A stretch of 64,000 bases of DNA from Clostridiales bacterium Firm_04 (lineage in GTDB: Bacteria; Bacillota; Clostridia; Oscillospirales; Ruminococcaceae), in contig LVAJ01000030.1 of NCBI GenBank assembly GCA_001603005.1, positions 124,001 to 188,000 on the forward strand, written 5' to 3'. Of this stretch, positions 25,186 through 34,005 are shown piece after piece (position 1 is the first letter of the stretch; each line of letters starts with the position of its first letter). Both the position numbers and the translations under genes were made by a program. The notes beneath the pieces were generated by a model. The model was not told the origin of the DNA, made no database searches, and saw only the letters and a program-made list of their open reading frames with translations.

Positions 25186-26529
25186 ATGAAAACGATTGCA
25201 GCGATTTCGACGCCGGATGCAGCCGGCGGCATCGCAATGATCCGGATATCCGGTGCAGAATCTATCCGGATCGCCGATGAGATCTTTACTGCGGCGAATC
25301 ATGTGAAAGTATCGGAAATGCGCGGTTATACATGTGCATACGGGACTGTCTCCGAAAACGGCGAGCAGCTCGATGATGTGGTGCTGACGGTATTTCGCGC
25401 GCCGCACAGTTATACCGGAGAGGACACTGTAGAGATCACATGTCACGGTGGAATATATTTAACAAAAAGAATATTAATGGCGATTTATCTGCATGGCGCG
25501 GAGCCTGCTGCTGCCGGTGAGTTTACAAAGCGGGCGTTTCTGAACGGAAAGCTGACGCTTTCGCAGGCTGAAGCGGTCATGGATGTGATTCAGGCGGACG
25601 GCGATGCGGCACTTCGACAGGCAAATTATGTGAAAGCCGGAAAACTCGGCAGAGAAATGCAGCAGATCAGCGATGTGCTGGTCGATCTGATGTCGGCATT
25701 CGCCTACTGGCTGGACGATGCAGAGGAATGTCCGCCGGAGCTGGAACGCAGCGGACTGATCGAAAAGCTGCATGGAATTGAATCGCAGCTGCGTGACATG
25801 TCAAGCCGGTATCAGGACGGACTTGTTCTGCGCAGCGGAATCCGGACGGTGCTGCTCGGCAAGCCGAATGCCGGCAAGTCATCGGTCATGAACTGGCTCT
25901 GCGGGACGAATCGCAGCATTGTGACGGACATTGCCGGAACGACGCGCGATGTTGTGACGGAGCAGGTGAAAATTGGCGCATTTACGCTGCTTTTATCGGA
26001 TACTGCCGGACTGCGTGATACCGATAATGCGATAGAATCCATTGGCATTTCGCAGGCGTATCAGGCGCTGGATACAGCGGATCTTGTGCTGTATGTGGTC
26101 GATGCGAGCATCGGTATGACAGACGATGATTATGAGATGATTCGTCGCTGTGCTGACCGGCGGCTGATTTTGCTTTGGAATAAAACAGATCTTTCGGAAT
26201 CCGATCCGCCGCAGCTGTCGGTTCTGTGCCTGACGCTTTCGGCAATTCAGGAGCAATCTACGGATAGACTTGAACAAATGCTGCGCGAATGTTTCGCCTT
26301 GACGGAAACGACTTGCGCGGCACCGCTGAATGAGCGACAGAATCTGCTGATTTTGCGTGCCGCGGAAGCAATTTCGGTAGCAGTTGCTGCGGCAGCGTCC
26401 TCGGATGAGCTTGACATGATCTATGCCGATCTCGAACAGGCAGCTTCCTATTTGCGCGATTTCGACGGCGGAGAAGTGACGGATGATGTCATCGACGGTG
26501 TTTTTTCAAAGTTTTGTGTCGGAAAATAA
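25186..26529 (+). CDS. mnmE: tRNA modification GTPase MnmE
   Basis: 447 residues from ATG 25186 (MKTIAAISTPDAAGGIAMIR) after TGAGG. The N-terminal tetrahydrofolate-binding domain (about 1-115) is followed by a helical domain and an inserted G domain with GKPNAGKSS (G1), IAGTTRD (G2), DTAGLRD (G3) and NKTD (G4). The C-terminus FCVGK is the variant of FCIGK that carries the catalytic Cys. With MnmG it installs the carboxymethylaminomethyl group on wobble U34 of tRNAs. Three parS sites lie directly downstream. Confidence 0.96.
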   Translation: MKTIAAISTPDAAGGIAMIRISGAESIRIADEIFTAANHVKVSEMRGYTCAYGTVSENGEQLDDVVLTVFRAPHSYTGEDTVEITCHGGIYLTKRILMAIYLHGAEPAAAGEFTKRAFLNGKLTLSQAEAVMDVIQADGDAALRQANYVKAGKLGREMQQISDVLVDLMSAFAYWLDDAEECPPELERSGLIEKLHGIESQLRDMSSRYQDGLVLRSGIRTVLLGKPNAGKSSVMNWLCGTNRSIVTDIAGTTRDVVTEQVKIGAFTLLLSDTAGLRDTDNAIESIGISQAYQALDTADLVLYVVDASIGMTDDDYEMIRRCADRRLILLWNKTDLSESDPPQLSVLCLTLSAIQEQSTDRLEQMLRECFALTETTCAAPLNERQNLLILRAAEAISVAVAAAASSDELDMIYADLEQAASYLRDFDGGEVTDDVIDGVFSKFCVGK

Positions 26530-26545
26530 TGTTCCACGTGAAACA
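26530..26545. other. parS site 1
   Basis: TGTTCCACGTGAAACA, identical to the established Bacillus subtilis parS consensus bound by ParB/Spo0J. It begins at the last base of the mnmE stop region. Confidence 0.92.
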
Positions 26546-26556
26546 TTGCCGAAAAA

Positions 26557-26572
26557 TGTTCCACGTGGAACA
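26557..26572. other. parS site 2
   Basis: TGTTCCACGTGGAACA, a perfect 16-bp palindrome of the parS family, 27 bp after site 1. Confidence 0.9.
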
Positions 26573-26581
26573 ATTGGGCGG

Positions 26582-26597
26582 TGTTCCACGTGGAACA
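26582..26597. other. parS site 3
   Basis: TGTTCCACGTGGAACA again, 25 bp after site 2 and just before the mnmG ribosome binding site AGGAGG. Confidence 0.9.
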
Positions 26598-26615
26598 TTC
26601 AGGAGGTGCATGTGA

Positions 26616-28493
26616 ATGGGACAATTGGCAGCGTTTGACGTTGCAGTGATCGGCGCCGGGCATGCCGGCGTAGAAGCAGCAGTTGCCGCGGCAAAACGCG
26701 GATGTAAGACTGCGCTGTTTACGATCGCGCTCGATCAGGTTGGTAATATGCCGTGTAATCCGTCGATCGGCGGCAGCGCAAAGGGACATCTTGTGCGTGA
26801 AATTGATGCGCTCGGCGGTGTAATGGGCGAGGCCGGCGATGCTTGCTGTATTCAGATGCGCATGCTGAACCTGAGCAAAGGCGTTTCGGTTCACAGCCCG
26901 CGCGCGCAGGAGGATCGCCGTGCTTATCACACGTATATCAAGAAAATCTGCGAAAATACGACGAATTTGTATCTCATTCAGTCGGAAGTCTGCGATATTG
27001 AACTTGACGAAAACCAGTGTGTGAAGGGCGTTTTGACACGGCATGGCGGAAGATATTCTTGCAAAGCAGCCGTGATTTGTGCCGGAACATTTCTGAACGG
27101 AATGGTATACATCGGCAAAATCGGCGAGAGCAGCGGTCCGGATTCGTGCCTGCCTGCAAGATATCTTTCGGATAGCCTCGCAAAACATCATATTCAGCTT
27201 CGCCGTTTTAAGACGGGTACGCCTTGTCGCGTGCATCGCCGCAGTATTGATTTTTCAAAGCTTCAGCCGCAATATGGCGATCCGGATCCGCAGCCGTTTT
27301 CATTTCTCGCGGAGCGCGGAAGCTTGCGGAATGATGCTGTGTGCTATATTGCGAATACAAATCCGGAAACGCACCGCATTATACGCGAAAATATCGGAGA
27401 ATCGCCGCTTTACAGCGGTGTGATACACGGTGTCGGCCCGCGGTATTGTCCGTCGATTGAGGACAAAGTGATCCGATTTTCGGAGCGCGAACGGCATCAG
27501 ATCTTTGTGGAACCGACCGGTTTGCAGACAGACGAGATGTATTTGCAGGGATTCAGCACTTCGCTGCCTGAATTTGTTCAGATTCAAATGATGCGCAGTG
27601 TCACCGGTTTTGAGCACATCGAAATCATGCGCCCGGCATACGCGATCGAATATGACTGCATTGATCCGATCTGCCTGCATCATACGCTTGGATTCCGTGA
27701 TTTTCATGGCTTATATTCCGCAGGACAGTTCAACGGCACCTCCGGATACGAAGAAGCTGCTGCACAAGGCTTGATCGCCGGAATCAACGCATCTGCGTAT
27801 TTTTTGGGCGAAGAACAGCTCGAATTGAGCCGCAAAAGTTCATATATCGGAACACTGATTGACGATCTTGTGACCAAAGGAACGCAGGATCCGTACCGCA
27901 TGATGACCGCACGCAGTGAATACCGGCTTTCTCTGCGTCATTCCAATGCCGATGACAGATTAACCCCGATCGGCAGAAAGTACCGCTTGATATCTGATGA
28001 CAGATGGGCGCAATTTACTGCAAAAATGGAACGGATTCATCATGCTATCGACCAGATTTGTGCGACAACCGTTTCGCCGGATACAATCAATACTTATCTG
28101 ACAGAATTAGGCACATCGGAATTGAAACAAGGTGTAAAGCTGGATGCATTGTTGCGAAGACCGCAGGTGATTTTGCATGATATTACGCAGTTTTTGAAGT
28201 TTGATCTTAATTTGCGCGGCGAGGAACCAGACGAGGTCAGTCATCGTATCAAGTATGCGCAGTATATTGCGCGGCAGGATCAGCAGAACGAGCATCTTGC
28301 ACATCTTGAACAGATCAGGCTTCCGCAGGAATTGGATTATGTTGCCGTTCATGGGCTGTCATCCGAAGCAATCGAAAAGTTGACGAAACTGAAACCGGAT
28401 AATCTCGCGCAGGCATCGCGCATTTCCGGCGTATCGCCCGCTGATGTTTCGATTATCATGACATGGCTGAAAGCAGGTGGATATCATGGATGA
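26616..28493 (+). CDS. mnmG: tRNA uridine-5-carboxymethylaminomethyl synthesis enzyme MnmG
   Basis: 625 residues, the usual length. The FAD-binding GxGxxG is VIGAGHAGVEAAVAAA near the N-terminus. The family motifs NPSIGGSAKGHLVREIDALGG and GTFLNGMVYIG, together with the C-terminal MnmE-binding helical domain ending AGGYHG, are present. It is the FAD- and NADH-using partner of MnmE in wobble uridine modification. The start is ATG 26616 with AGGAGG 9 nt upstream. The last bases overlap rsmG. Confidence 0.97.
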   Translation: MGQLAAFDVAVIGAGHAGVEAAVAAAKRGCKTALFTIALDQVGNMPCNPSIGGSAKGHLVREIDALGGVMGEAGDACCIQMRMLNLSKGVSVHSPRAQEDRRAYHTYIKKICENTTNLYLIQSEVCDIELDENQCVKGVLTRHGGRYSCKAAVICAGTFLNGMVYIGKIGESSGPDSCLPARYLSDSLAKHHIQLRRFKTGTPCRVHRRSIDFSKLQPQYGDPDPQPFSFLAERGSLRNDAVCYIANTNPETHRIIRENIGESPLYSGVIHGVGPRYCPSIEDKVIRFSERERHQIFVEPTGLQTDEMYLQGFSTSLPEFVQIQMMRSVTGFEHIEIMRPAYAIEYDCIDPICLHHTLGFRDFHGLYSAGQFNGTSGYEEAAAQGLIAGINASAYFLGEEQLELSRKSSYIGTLIDDLVTKGTQDPYRMMTARSEYRLSLRHSNADDRLTPIGRKYRLISDDRWAQFTAKMERIHHAIDQICATTVSPDTINTYLTELGTSELKQGVKLDALLRRPQVILHDITQFLKFDLNLRGEEPDEVSHRIKYAQYIARQDQQNEHLAHLEQIRLPQELDYVAVHGLSSEAIEKLTKLKPDNLAQASRISGVSPADVSIIMTWLKAGGYHG

Positions 28494-29196
28494 ACAGCTG
28501 ACATTCGAGTTTTGCCGGAGGATTTTTGAAAAAAATGAGGTAAATCTGTCACGCGAACAGTTTGAAAAGCTGCAGAAATATGCGGATTTGCTGATTGATG
28601 AATCTGCACGGCAGAACGTTACGGCAGTTCGTACACGCGCAGAGATCTGGGTTCGGCATTTTCTGGATTCTGCGTATTTGCTGCGCTTTCTGAATGATTC
28701 TTCTGATGTTCTGGATATGGGAACAGGCGGCGGGATCCCTGCGATTCCGCTTGCAATCATGAATCCGACGCTGCGAATCACAATGCTGGACAGCGAGCTG
28801 CGTAAAATAGAGTTCTGTGAAAAGGCAATTGCTGCGCTTAATTTAACTGCGATTGCGATTTGCGGTCGGGCGGAAGAACTTGCGCAGGACGAAACATATC
28901 GCGGTCAGTTTGATTTTGTTGTATCCCGTGCGATGGCTGCCGGCTCGATGTTGTCTGAGCTGTCTGTTCCGTTTTTGCGTGTCGGCGGATCGCTGCTTGC
29001 AATGAAGGGCAGGCAGTATGATCCGGAATTTGAGCGCTTTTCGCAGGCTGCTGAGAAACTGCTCTGTTCTGTGGATGCGCCGATTCCGTATTCGATTGAA
29101 TCGGAACAGAAGTATTTGATCCTTGTACGGAAGCTCGACGAAACGCCTTCACAATATCCGCGCAGATTCGCGAAAATCAAGCGAAATCCGCTTTGA
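28486..29196 (+). CDS. rsmG: 16S rRNA (guanine-527 N7) methyltransferase RsmG
   Basis: 236 residues from ATG 28486, overlapping mnmG by 8 nt, with AGGTGG just upstream (a GTG at 28477 is the alternative). The SAM-binding motif VLDMGTGGGIPAIPLAI and the conserved VSRAMA and KG segments identify the family. It methylates G527 of 16S rRNA. It ends at a terminator whose stem is a parS site. In many Firmicutes parA/parB or noc follow here; this window has a LytR-family gene instead. Confidence 0.95.
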   Translation: MDEQLTFEFCRRIFEKNEVNLSREQFEKLQKYADLLIDESARQNVTAVRTRAEIWVRHFLDSAYLLRFLNDSSDVLDMGTGGGIPAIPLAIMNPTLRITMLDSELRKIEFCEKAIAALNLTAIAICGRAEELAQDETYRGQFDFVVSRAMAAGSMLSELSVPFLRVGGSLLAMKGRQYDPEFERFSQAAEKLLCSVDAPIPYSIESEQKYLILVRKLDETPSQYPRRFAKIKRNPL

Positions 29197-29203
29197 TATG
29201 ACC

Positions 29204-29240
29204 AAAACCGGAATGTTCCACGTGGAACATTCCGGCGTTT
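29204..29240 (+). terminator. rsmG terminator built around a parS palindrome
   Basis: A 28-bp perfect palindrome (29208-29235), CCGGAATGTTCCACG and its complement, is flanked by AAAA before and CGTTTT after. It has the form of a Rho-independent terminator and includes parS site 4. Confidence 0.7.
29214..29229. other. parS site 4
   Basis: TGTTCCACGTGGAACA, embedded in the centre of the rsmG terminator hairpin. Confidence 0.9.
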
Positions 29241-29259
29241 TATATGCCTGAAAATGAAA

Positions 29260-29275
29260 TGTTCCACGTGGAACA
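29260..29275. other. parS site 5
   Basis: TGTTCCACGTGGAACA, within a 22-bp palindrome (29257-29278), 46 bp after site 4. Confidence 0.9.
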
Positions 29276-29359
29276 TTTAGGCAGATTAAGCTTTTCTTTG
29301 TATTTTCTGAAGATGCAGTAACAATTCGATGCCAAATCAATACAGAGTCAAAATAAAGG

Positions 29360-29389
29360 TTGACAGAACACGCCGAAAAAGAGTATAAT
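29360..29389 (+). promoter_or_regulatory. Promoter of the LytR-WYL gene pair
   Basis: TTGACA (29360-29365), an 18-nt spacer and TATAAT (29384-29389). Confidence 0.8.
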
Positions 29390-29422
29390 AGTAGTAGATA
29401 GAAACAGAAAGGACCAACGATC

Positions 29423-30793
29423 ATGAGCAAACACAATTCACTTTCTGATACCAAGATCATGCCGGCAATTACGCCGCAGGATCCGAAACCGGCTGAGACT
29501 TCACCACGCACCGGCGATACAAAGCTTTTTTCTGTTGCTTCGGAACGGCAGATTCAGCCGCAGCAGCGCAGACCGCAGTCTGCACGCACTAGCAGTGCGC
29601 CGCAAAGACAGCGTTTGCAGCCGCCGCCGGCATCTCCGCCGCCGCATGCGATGATCCGGCGCGCGTCCTATCAGGAAAAGCTGCCGGAGCAGGACAAATC
29701 CATGCCGTATCGGCGCAGTCCGCAGTCCGTTCGCGGCAGAGAATTTGACGATGAACCGCCGATCCGGCAGGAACCGCCGCGGAAAAAGAAGAAAAAGCGC
29801 AGGAAGCACAGGAAAAGCTGTGCCGGACGCATCATCAAAACGGTTGTCACAACGGCAGTCGTTCTGTTTCTGCTTTACTCCGGTATTTCCGTGCTCGCAA
29901 TTCGTAAGATTCAGCATGAAGAAACCGGTCAGCGGGCGCTGACTGCCGGTCTTGCGGAGCAGGATGCGGCTGTGCGCAATATTCTGCTGATCGGTACCGA
30001 TTCGCGCGACGGCGAACGAGGTCGTGCGGATACGATGATCGTGCTGAGTTTCAGCAAGCATAATCAGACTGTGACGATGACCTCGCTGCTGCGCGATTCA
30101 TACGTCAGCATTCCGAATCACGGAACGGATAAGCTGAATGCGGCGTATGCCTACGGCGGGCCGACATTGCTGATGGACACGATCGTGAATAATTACGGAA
30201 TTTCGATCGACGAATACATTTGCGTCAATTTTAAGGCGTTTGTGCATATCGCGGATGCGCTCGGCGGCGTGAAAGTCACGGTATCCGATCGCGAAGCAGC
30301 AGAAATCAATGTAATTCTTGAAAGCGAAGTCAACCGGATCATGGGCGATGAACCGACAGACGATTTTCTGCCGAGCGGCGGTACTTTTGTGCTGAATGGC
30401 AAGCAGGCGCTTTCTTATGCGCGCATCCGGCATGTCGGAAATTCCGATTACGAGCGCACGGAGCGTCAGCGCACGGTGCTCGACATTATGCTGAACAAAA
30501 TGAAGCATCTCAGTCCGACCGCTGTTCCGGGAATCCTGCACAATGCACTTCCGGAGCTCTCGACGAACATTGAGCCGACTGACATGTATCTGCTTTCGCT
30601 GCAGCTGCCGTTCGATCTGATCGTTTACGACATGCAAAAACTGCGGCTGCCGCAGGACGGAACATTTACGGATGCGACTTCTCCGGACGGACAAATGGTT
30701 CTTGCGGTCGATTTTGACCGGAATCATCAGATCTATCTCGATGCAGTCACAAATCCGGTACAGCCCGCGCCTGAGAGCGAGGTGCAGCCGTGA
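29423..30793 (+). CDS. LytR-CpsA-Psr family cell wall polymer ligase
   Basis: 456 residues. A long cytoplasmic Pro/Gln/Arg-rich N-terminus ends in a very basic KKKKKRRKHRKS patch. One transmembrane helix (about 139-160) is followed by an extracytoplasmic LCP domain (about 185-345) with ILLIGTDSRDGERGRADTMIVLSFS, SLLRDSYVSIP and the YGGPTLLMDTIVNNYGI and YARIRH segments that hold the lipid pyrophosphate and catalytic Arg/Asp residues. LCP enzymes transfer teichoic acid or polysaccharide from lipid carriers to peptidoglycan. The unusually long N-terminus is predicted disordered. Its stop overlaps the following WYL gene by 4 nt. Confidence 0.92.
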   Translation: MSKHNSLSDTKIMPAITPQDPKPAETSPRTGDTKLFSVASERQIQPQQRRPQSARTSSAPQRQRLQPPPASPPPHAMIRRASYQEKLPEQDKSMPYRRSPQSVRGREFDDEPPIRQEPPRKKKKKRRKHRKSCAGRIIKTVVTTAVVLFLLYSGISVLAIRKIQHEETGQRALTAGLAEQDAAVRNILLIGTDSRDGERGRADTMIVLSFSKHNQTVTMTSLLRDSYVSIPNHGTDKLNAAYAYGGPTLLMDTIVNNYGISIDEYICVNFKAFVHIADALGGVKVTVSDREAAEINVILESEVNRIMGDEPTDDFLPSGGTFVLNGKQALSYARIRHVGNSDYERTERQRTVLDIMLNKMKHLSPTAVPGILHNALPELSTNIEPTDMYLLSLQLPFDLIVYDMQKLRLPQDGTFTDATSPDGQMVLAVDFDRNHQIYLDAVTNPVQPAPESEVQP

Positions 30794-31845
30794 AAGGACA
30801 GGTCATTTTCCAGCTGCTTCGTCTGTTACAGGAAGAAACCGACGAGCAGCACCGCATGTCCCAGCAGGCACTTGCAGAGCGCATGTTTACGCGATTCGGC
30901 GTCAAAATGAACCGTCGGACGCTGAAAACCTATCTCGATGAGCTGCTTGCGGCGGGTTATCCGCTTGTTTCATCGAAAAAAACGCGAGCACAGGCGGACG
31001 GCAGCGTGGAGATCATGCAGACAGACTGGTATCTCGAACCGCAGTTTGAGGTGAGCGAGCTGCGACTGCTGACCGATTTGCTCGCGGCGATGCCGGCTGT
31101 GCCGGATAATCAGCGGGATGAACTTGTCCGCAAGCTGATGCTGCATTCCTCGCCGATGAGCCGGCAATCGCAGTCCGGTCAGCAAATGGTCTTTCTGCAC
31201 ACACCGCCGGCAAAGCAGCTGCTATACTCCGTTGATATTCTATGCGAGGCGATCCGCAGAAACCGCATGGTCAGCTTTCGCTATTACAGCTATATGCTTG
31301 ACGGCGACGGAAATCCGGTTCAGGTGCCGCGCATGCGGTCAGGCGGGGTTGCGCGGGAATATCTCGTCAGCCCGTATGAGATCGCTGTTTCGCACGGCAG
31401 ATACTACCTGATCTGCTGCAAGGAGCCGCATCGGACGCTCTCGCATTATCGCATTGACCGGATCACCGATGTTGCGATCATGGAGCGGTTTGAACGTCTG
31501 CCGATCGAGTCACTGTCCGGTGAACATCCGCTGCCGGAGAATCTGGCTGAACAGCTTTACATGTACAGCGGCGAGACCGTGCATTGCGAATTTTATGCAG
31601 ATACGCGCATTTTGGGCGATATTCTGGATTGGTTCGGAACCGGCGCGTCGTTCAAATGGGTGCATTATCCGGATCGGATCCGCGTGACTGTGCAGGTTCA
31701 TCCGATCGCTATGCAGCACTGGGCGCTGCAATACGGGCAGTGGGTGACGGTCATCTCGCCGGAATCTGTGCGTGGTGAGATCGCAAACATTGTCCATTCG
31801 CTTGCGGAGCGTTATCCGACTGCGAATCAGCCCAAAGAATCATAA
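30790..31845 (+). CDS. WYL-domain transcriptional regulator
   Basis: 351 residues from a GTG start overlapping the LCP stop (GTGA). The N-terminal winged helix (about 1-75) includes MNRRTLKTYLDELLAAGYPL. The WYL domain (about 145-235) has VSFRYYSY and AREYLVSPYEIAVSHGRYYLICC, then SHYRIDRI; the family's W-Y-L triplet is altered to Y-Y-L. A C-terminal WCX region follows. WYL proteins sense ligands, often nucleic acid or nucleotides. Coupling to a cell wall ligase suggests it regulates envelope genes, but that is inference. Confidence 0.85.
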   Translation: MKGQVIFQLLRLLQEETDEQHRMSQQALAERMFTRFGVKMNRRTLKTYLDELLAAGYPLVSSKKTRAQADGSVEIMQTDWYLEPQFEVSELRLLTDLLAAMPAVPDNQRDELVRKLMLHSSPMSRQSQSGQQMVFLHTPPAKQLLYSVDILCEAIRRNRMVSFRYYSYMLDGDGNPVQVPRMRSGGVAREYLVSPYEIAVSHGRYYLICCKEPHRTLSHYRIDRITDVAIMERFERLPIESLSGEHPLPENLAEQLYMYSGETVHCEFYADTRILGDILDWFGTGASFKWVHYPDRIRVTVQVHPIAMQHWALQYGQWVTVISPESVRGEIANIVHSLAERYPTANQPKES

Positions 31846-31848
31846 TGA

Positions 31849-31890
31849 ACGGCAGCATTTCCGCAGCGATCCGGAATGCTGCTGTTTTAT
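31849..31890 (+). terminator. Terminator after the WYL gene
   Basis: Stem ACGGCAGCATTTCCG / CGGAATGCTGCTGT followed by TTTTATA. Confidence 0.75.
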
Positions 31891-31958
31891 ATACTTTATG
31901 TATATTACAGATTATTTTCACAAATTATGTTAAATCTTTGTGAAAGCGAACAATGTCG

Positions 31959-31987
31959 TTGCAATTTTAACCGAAATGTGCTATAAT
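31959..31987 (+). promoter_or_regulatory. Promoter of the zinc-ribbon/LRAT-like gene pair
   Basis: TTGCAA (31959-31964), a 17-nt spacer and TATAAT (31982-31987). The leader is about 75 nt. Confidence 0.8.
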
Positions 31988-32068
31988 AGAATCAGACAGA
32001 AGATGCGCCCGATGCGGCGCTGCAAAGATAGAGAGATGCTTTTTTGTTTGATTTAAGGAGTGTTACCG

Positions 32069-33067
32069 ATGAAGTGTCCGAATTGCCGCGCGGTAGTGCC
32101 GAAACAGTATAAGTTTTGTCCGAAGTGCGGTCTTTCCGTGAAGGCTGCACGACAAAGCGGGCGCTATCGTTTTAATTTGTTTGTGATCTGTCTGCTCGGC
32201 GTGATCGTGATTTCCGGCGGCGTGATCGCACGAACTTTGCTGAAGCATCACCAGCCGAAGCCGCAGTCATTCTTTACGGCGGAGAGCTCTGAATCCGAAC
32301 AGAAGGAATCAGTCACCACTTTGCCGGCGGTCACGACGGCTGCGGAGACAACGGAGCCCCCTGCGGAGAGCGAGCCTTCGGAAGAACAGACAGATGTGCA
32401 GACAACAATGGAAACCCAGCAGACAACTCCCGCAGCGACACCCGCGCCGGAAACGGAGCCTGCGCCGCAGGAGGACGGCAATACGCCTGCGGATTATTAT
32501 AAAACGCTCGGCGCGATGCCGTTCCATGAATATGACAGCGGCGATCCGTTCCTGCCGACCGGCTTGTACACGCGCGCAGATAACCGCGACGGTTCTGCGC
32601 TGAAAGAGGCGGACGCAAAAAACGCGATGATGAAGCTCGGCGTGGACTGGGGCAAGAATGCGGATCTGTACTGCGGCGATACGCCGGACGAGAGCGGCAT
32701 GTCCAATTCGACCTACCGCTATATCGCGGATGCGTTTCCGGTTCCGGGATACAGCGATCTGCAGCTGCCGGCGGCGGTTGATCTGTATATTCACAACGGC
32801 GATGCCGCGCAGGGCAGCTATCTGCGCGCGGTCGATTACCGTTTCTGCAATCATGACGACTACACGGGAAAATATGTCTGGGATCAGGCGGAAATTGCGA
32901 AAATTTTCGCAGGCATCGCGGAGTATGCCGACGGCGTCTACGGCGGGCATACGGAGATCGCGGACAGCAATCTCGTGCATTATAACTATCGTGACGGCGC
33001 GCTTGCAATCGGATATTACGAGCATAGCGGTAAATATGTGCTCTGGATCTCGCGCGCAAACGATTAA
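32069..33067 (+). CDS. Zinc-ribbon membrane protein with Thr/Pro/Glu-rich stalk
   Basis: 332 residues from ATG 32069 after TAAGGAG. The N-terminal zinc ribbon is CPNC-x14-CPKC (residues 3-23). One transmembrane helix (about 35-57) is followed by an acidic Thr/Pro/Glu stalk (about 65-135) and a C-terminal extracellular domain (about 140-332). That domain is rich in Tyr/Asp/Gly and begins TPADYYKTLGAMPFHEYDSG. The family of the outer domain is not recognised. A zinc ribbon plus one transmembrane helix is a common Firmicute layout. It is followed 20 nt later by the LRAT-like gene. Confidence 0.8.
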   Translation: MKCPNCRAVVPKQYKFCPKCGLSVKAARQSGRYRFNLFVICLLGVIVISGGVIARTLLKHHQPKPQSFFTAESSESEQKESVTTLPAVTTAAETTEPPAESEPSEEQTDVQTTMETQQTTPAATPAPETEPAPQEDGNTPADYYKTLGAMPFHEYDSGDPFLPTGLYTRADNRDGSALKEADAKNAMMKLGVDWGKNADLYCGDTPDESGMSNSTYRYIADAFPVPGYSDLQLPAAVDLYIHNGDAAQGSYLRAVDYRFCNHDDYTGKYVWDQAEIAKIFAGIAEYADGVYGGHTEIADSNLVHYNYRDGALAIGYYEHSGKYVLWISRAND

Positions 33068-33087
33068 ACGCCGCAAGGAGGGCGACA

Positions 33088-33957
33088 ATGGCAATGGATT
33101 TTTGGGACGCGGTCAGCCGCGGAATGGACAAACTTGCGAATAAGCTGGACAATCTCTCGGAGAATCTGCAAACAAACGACAGCGGATTTTCGATCATGGA
33201 CAAGGATTATTGCTGGGAGGATCTGGATTACGGCGCGGATTGTACATTGCAGCGGCATGTTGTCAGCGGAGAGTGCCGGATCATCGACAAATTCGGTCAG
33301 GTGATCGACCGCGGTACGCAGGCGCAGCTGGAGCAGACTATGGTGCGCAGAGCCGCGCGCGCGGAAGCGATCCGGAGCATGGGCGGAGTCCCGACGGGCG
33401 TGACCGGCTTCCAGCAGACCGGTTATGTCGATCCGCTTGCCGCACAGCAGCCGGTACAGGCGCAGTACGGCGACATCATCGGCGTGGTGCGCCGCGGCGG
33501 CATCTACGAGCATTACGGCATTTACGTCAGCGACACCTGCATCGTGCATTACAATATCCCCGCGAGCAAAACGATCGGGCATGCGGTTGTGCACGCGACC
33601 AATTTGCGTAATTTTCTGCGGGACGATTCGGAGTATTTCATTCTGGATTTCCCGAAGCCTTATGAGCCGCCGGTTCGGCTGGGAGCACCTGTGACGCCGC
33701 ATACCAATTCCTATTCGGAGGATCTTGCGCGCACCTTGCAGCAGACCTACGGCTATCATCTCTATTCGCCGGAGGAGACAGTCGCGCGTGCGCGGTCGCG
33801 TCTGGGCGAGACCAGCTACAATTTCTTCACGAATAATTGTGAGCATTTTGCGATCTGGTGCAAGACCGGTGTCAGCGAATCGCTCCAGGTCACCGGCATG
33901 CTCGGAACGCTTCTGAACAATCAGAACTGGCAGTTCCGCAGACCGATGTTCCGATAA
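33088..33957 (+). CDS. LRAT-like (NlpC/P60-superfamily) protein
   Basis: 289 residues after an AAGGAGGG site. The C-terminal half carries an LRAT-type circularly permuted papain-like fold: YGDIIGVVRRGGIYEHYGIYV (His142), CIVHY (His154) and NNCEHFAIWCKTG (Cys251). These match the His/His/Cys arrangement and the NCEHF box of LRAT/H-rev107 acyltransferases. The N-terminal 125 residues are helical, unrecognised, and lack a signal peptide, so it is probably cytoplasmic. Acyltransferase or thioesterase activity on lipids is the family expectation; the bacterial role is undefined. Confidence 0.85.
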   Translation: MAMDFWDAVSRGMDKLANKLDNLSENLQTNDSGFSIMDKDYCWEDLDYGADCTLQRHVVSGECRIIDKFGQVIDRGTQAQLEQTMVRRAARAEAIRSMGGVPTGVTGFQQTGYVDPLAAQQPVQAQYGDIIGVVRRGGIYEHYGIYVSDTCIVHYNIPASKTIGHAVVHATNLRNFLRDDSEYFILDFPKPYEPPVRLGAPVTPHTNSYSEDLARTLQQTYGYHLYSPEETVARARSRLGETSYNFFTNNCEHFAIWCKTGVSESLQVTGMLGTLLNNQNWQFRRPMFR

Positions 33958-33963
33958 AAAACG

Positions 33964-33991
33964 CGGGAGCCGAGCGTTCGGCTCCCGTTTT
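33964..33991 (+). terminator. Terminator after the LRAT-like gene
   Basis: A 10-bp perfect stem (CGGGAGCCGA / TCGGCTCCCG) with a GCGT loop and TTTT tail. The ribosome binding site of the next gene follows at once. Confidence 0.85.
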
Positions 33992-34005
33992 GTATGGAGG
34001 TCAGA

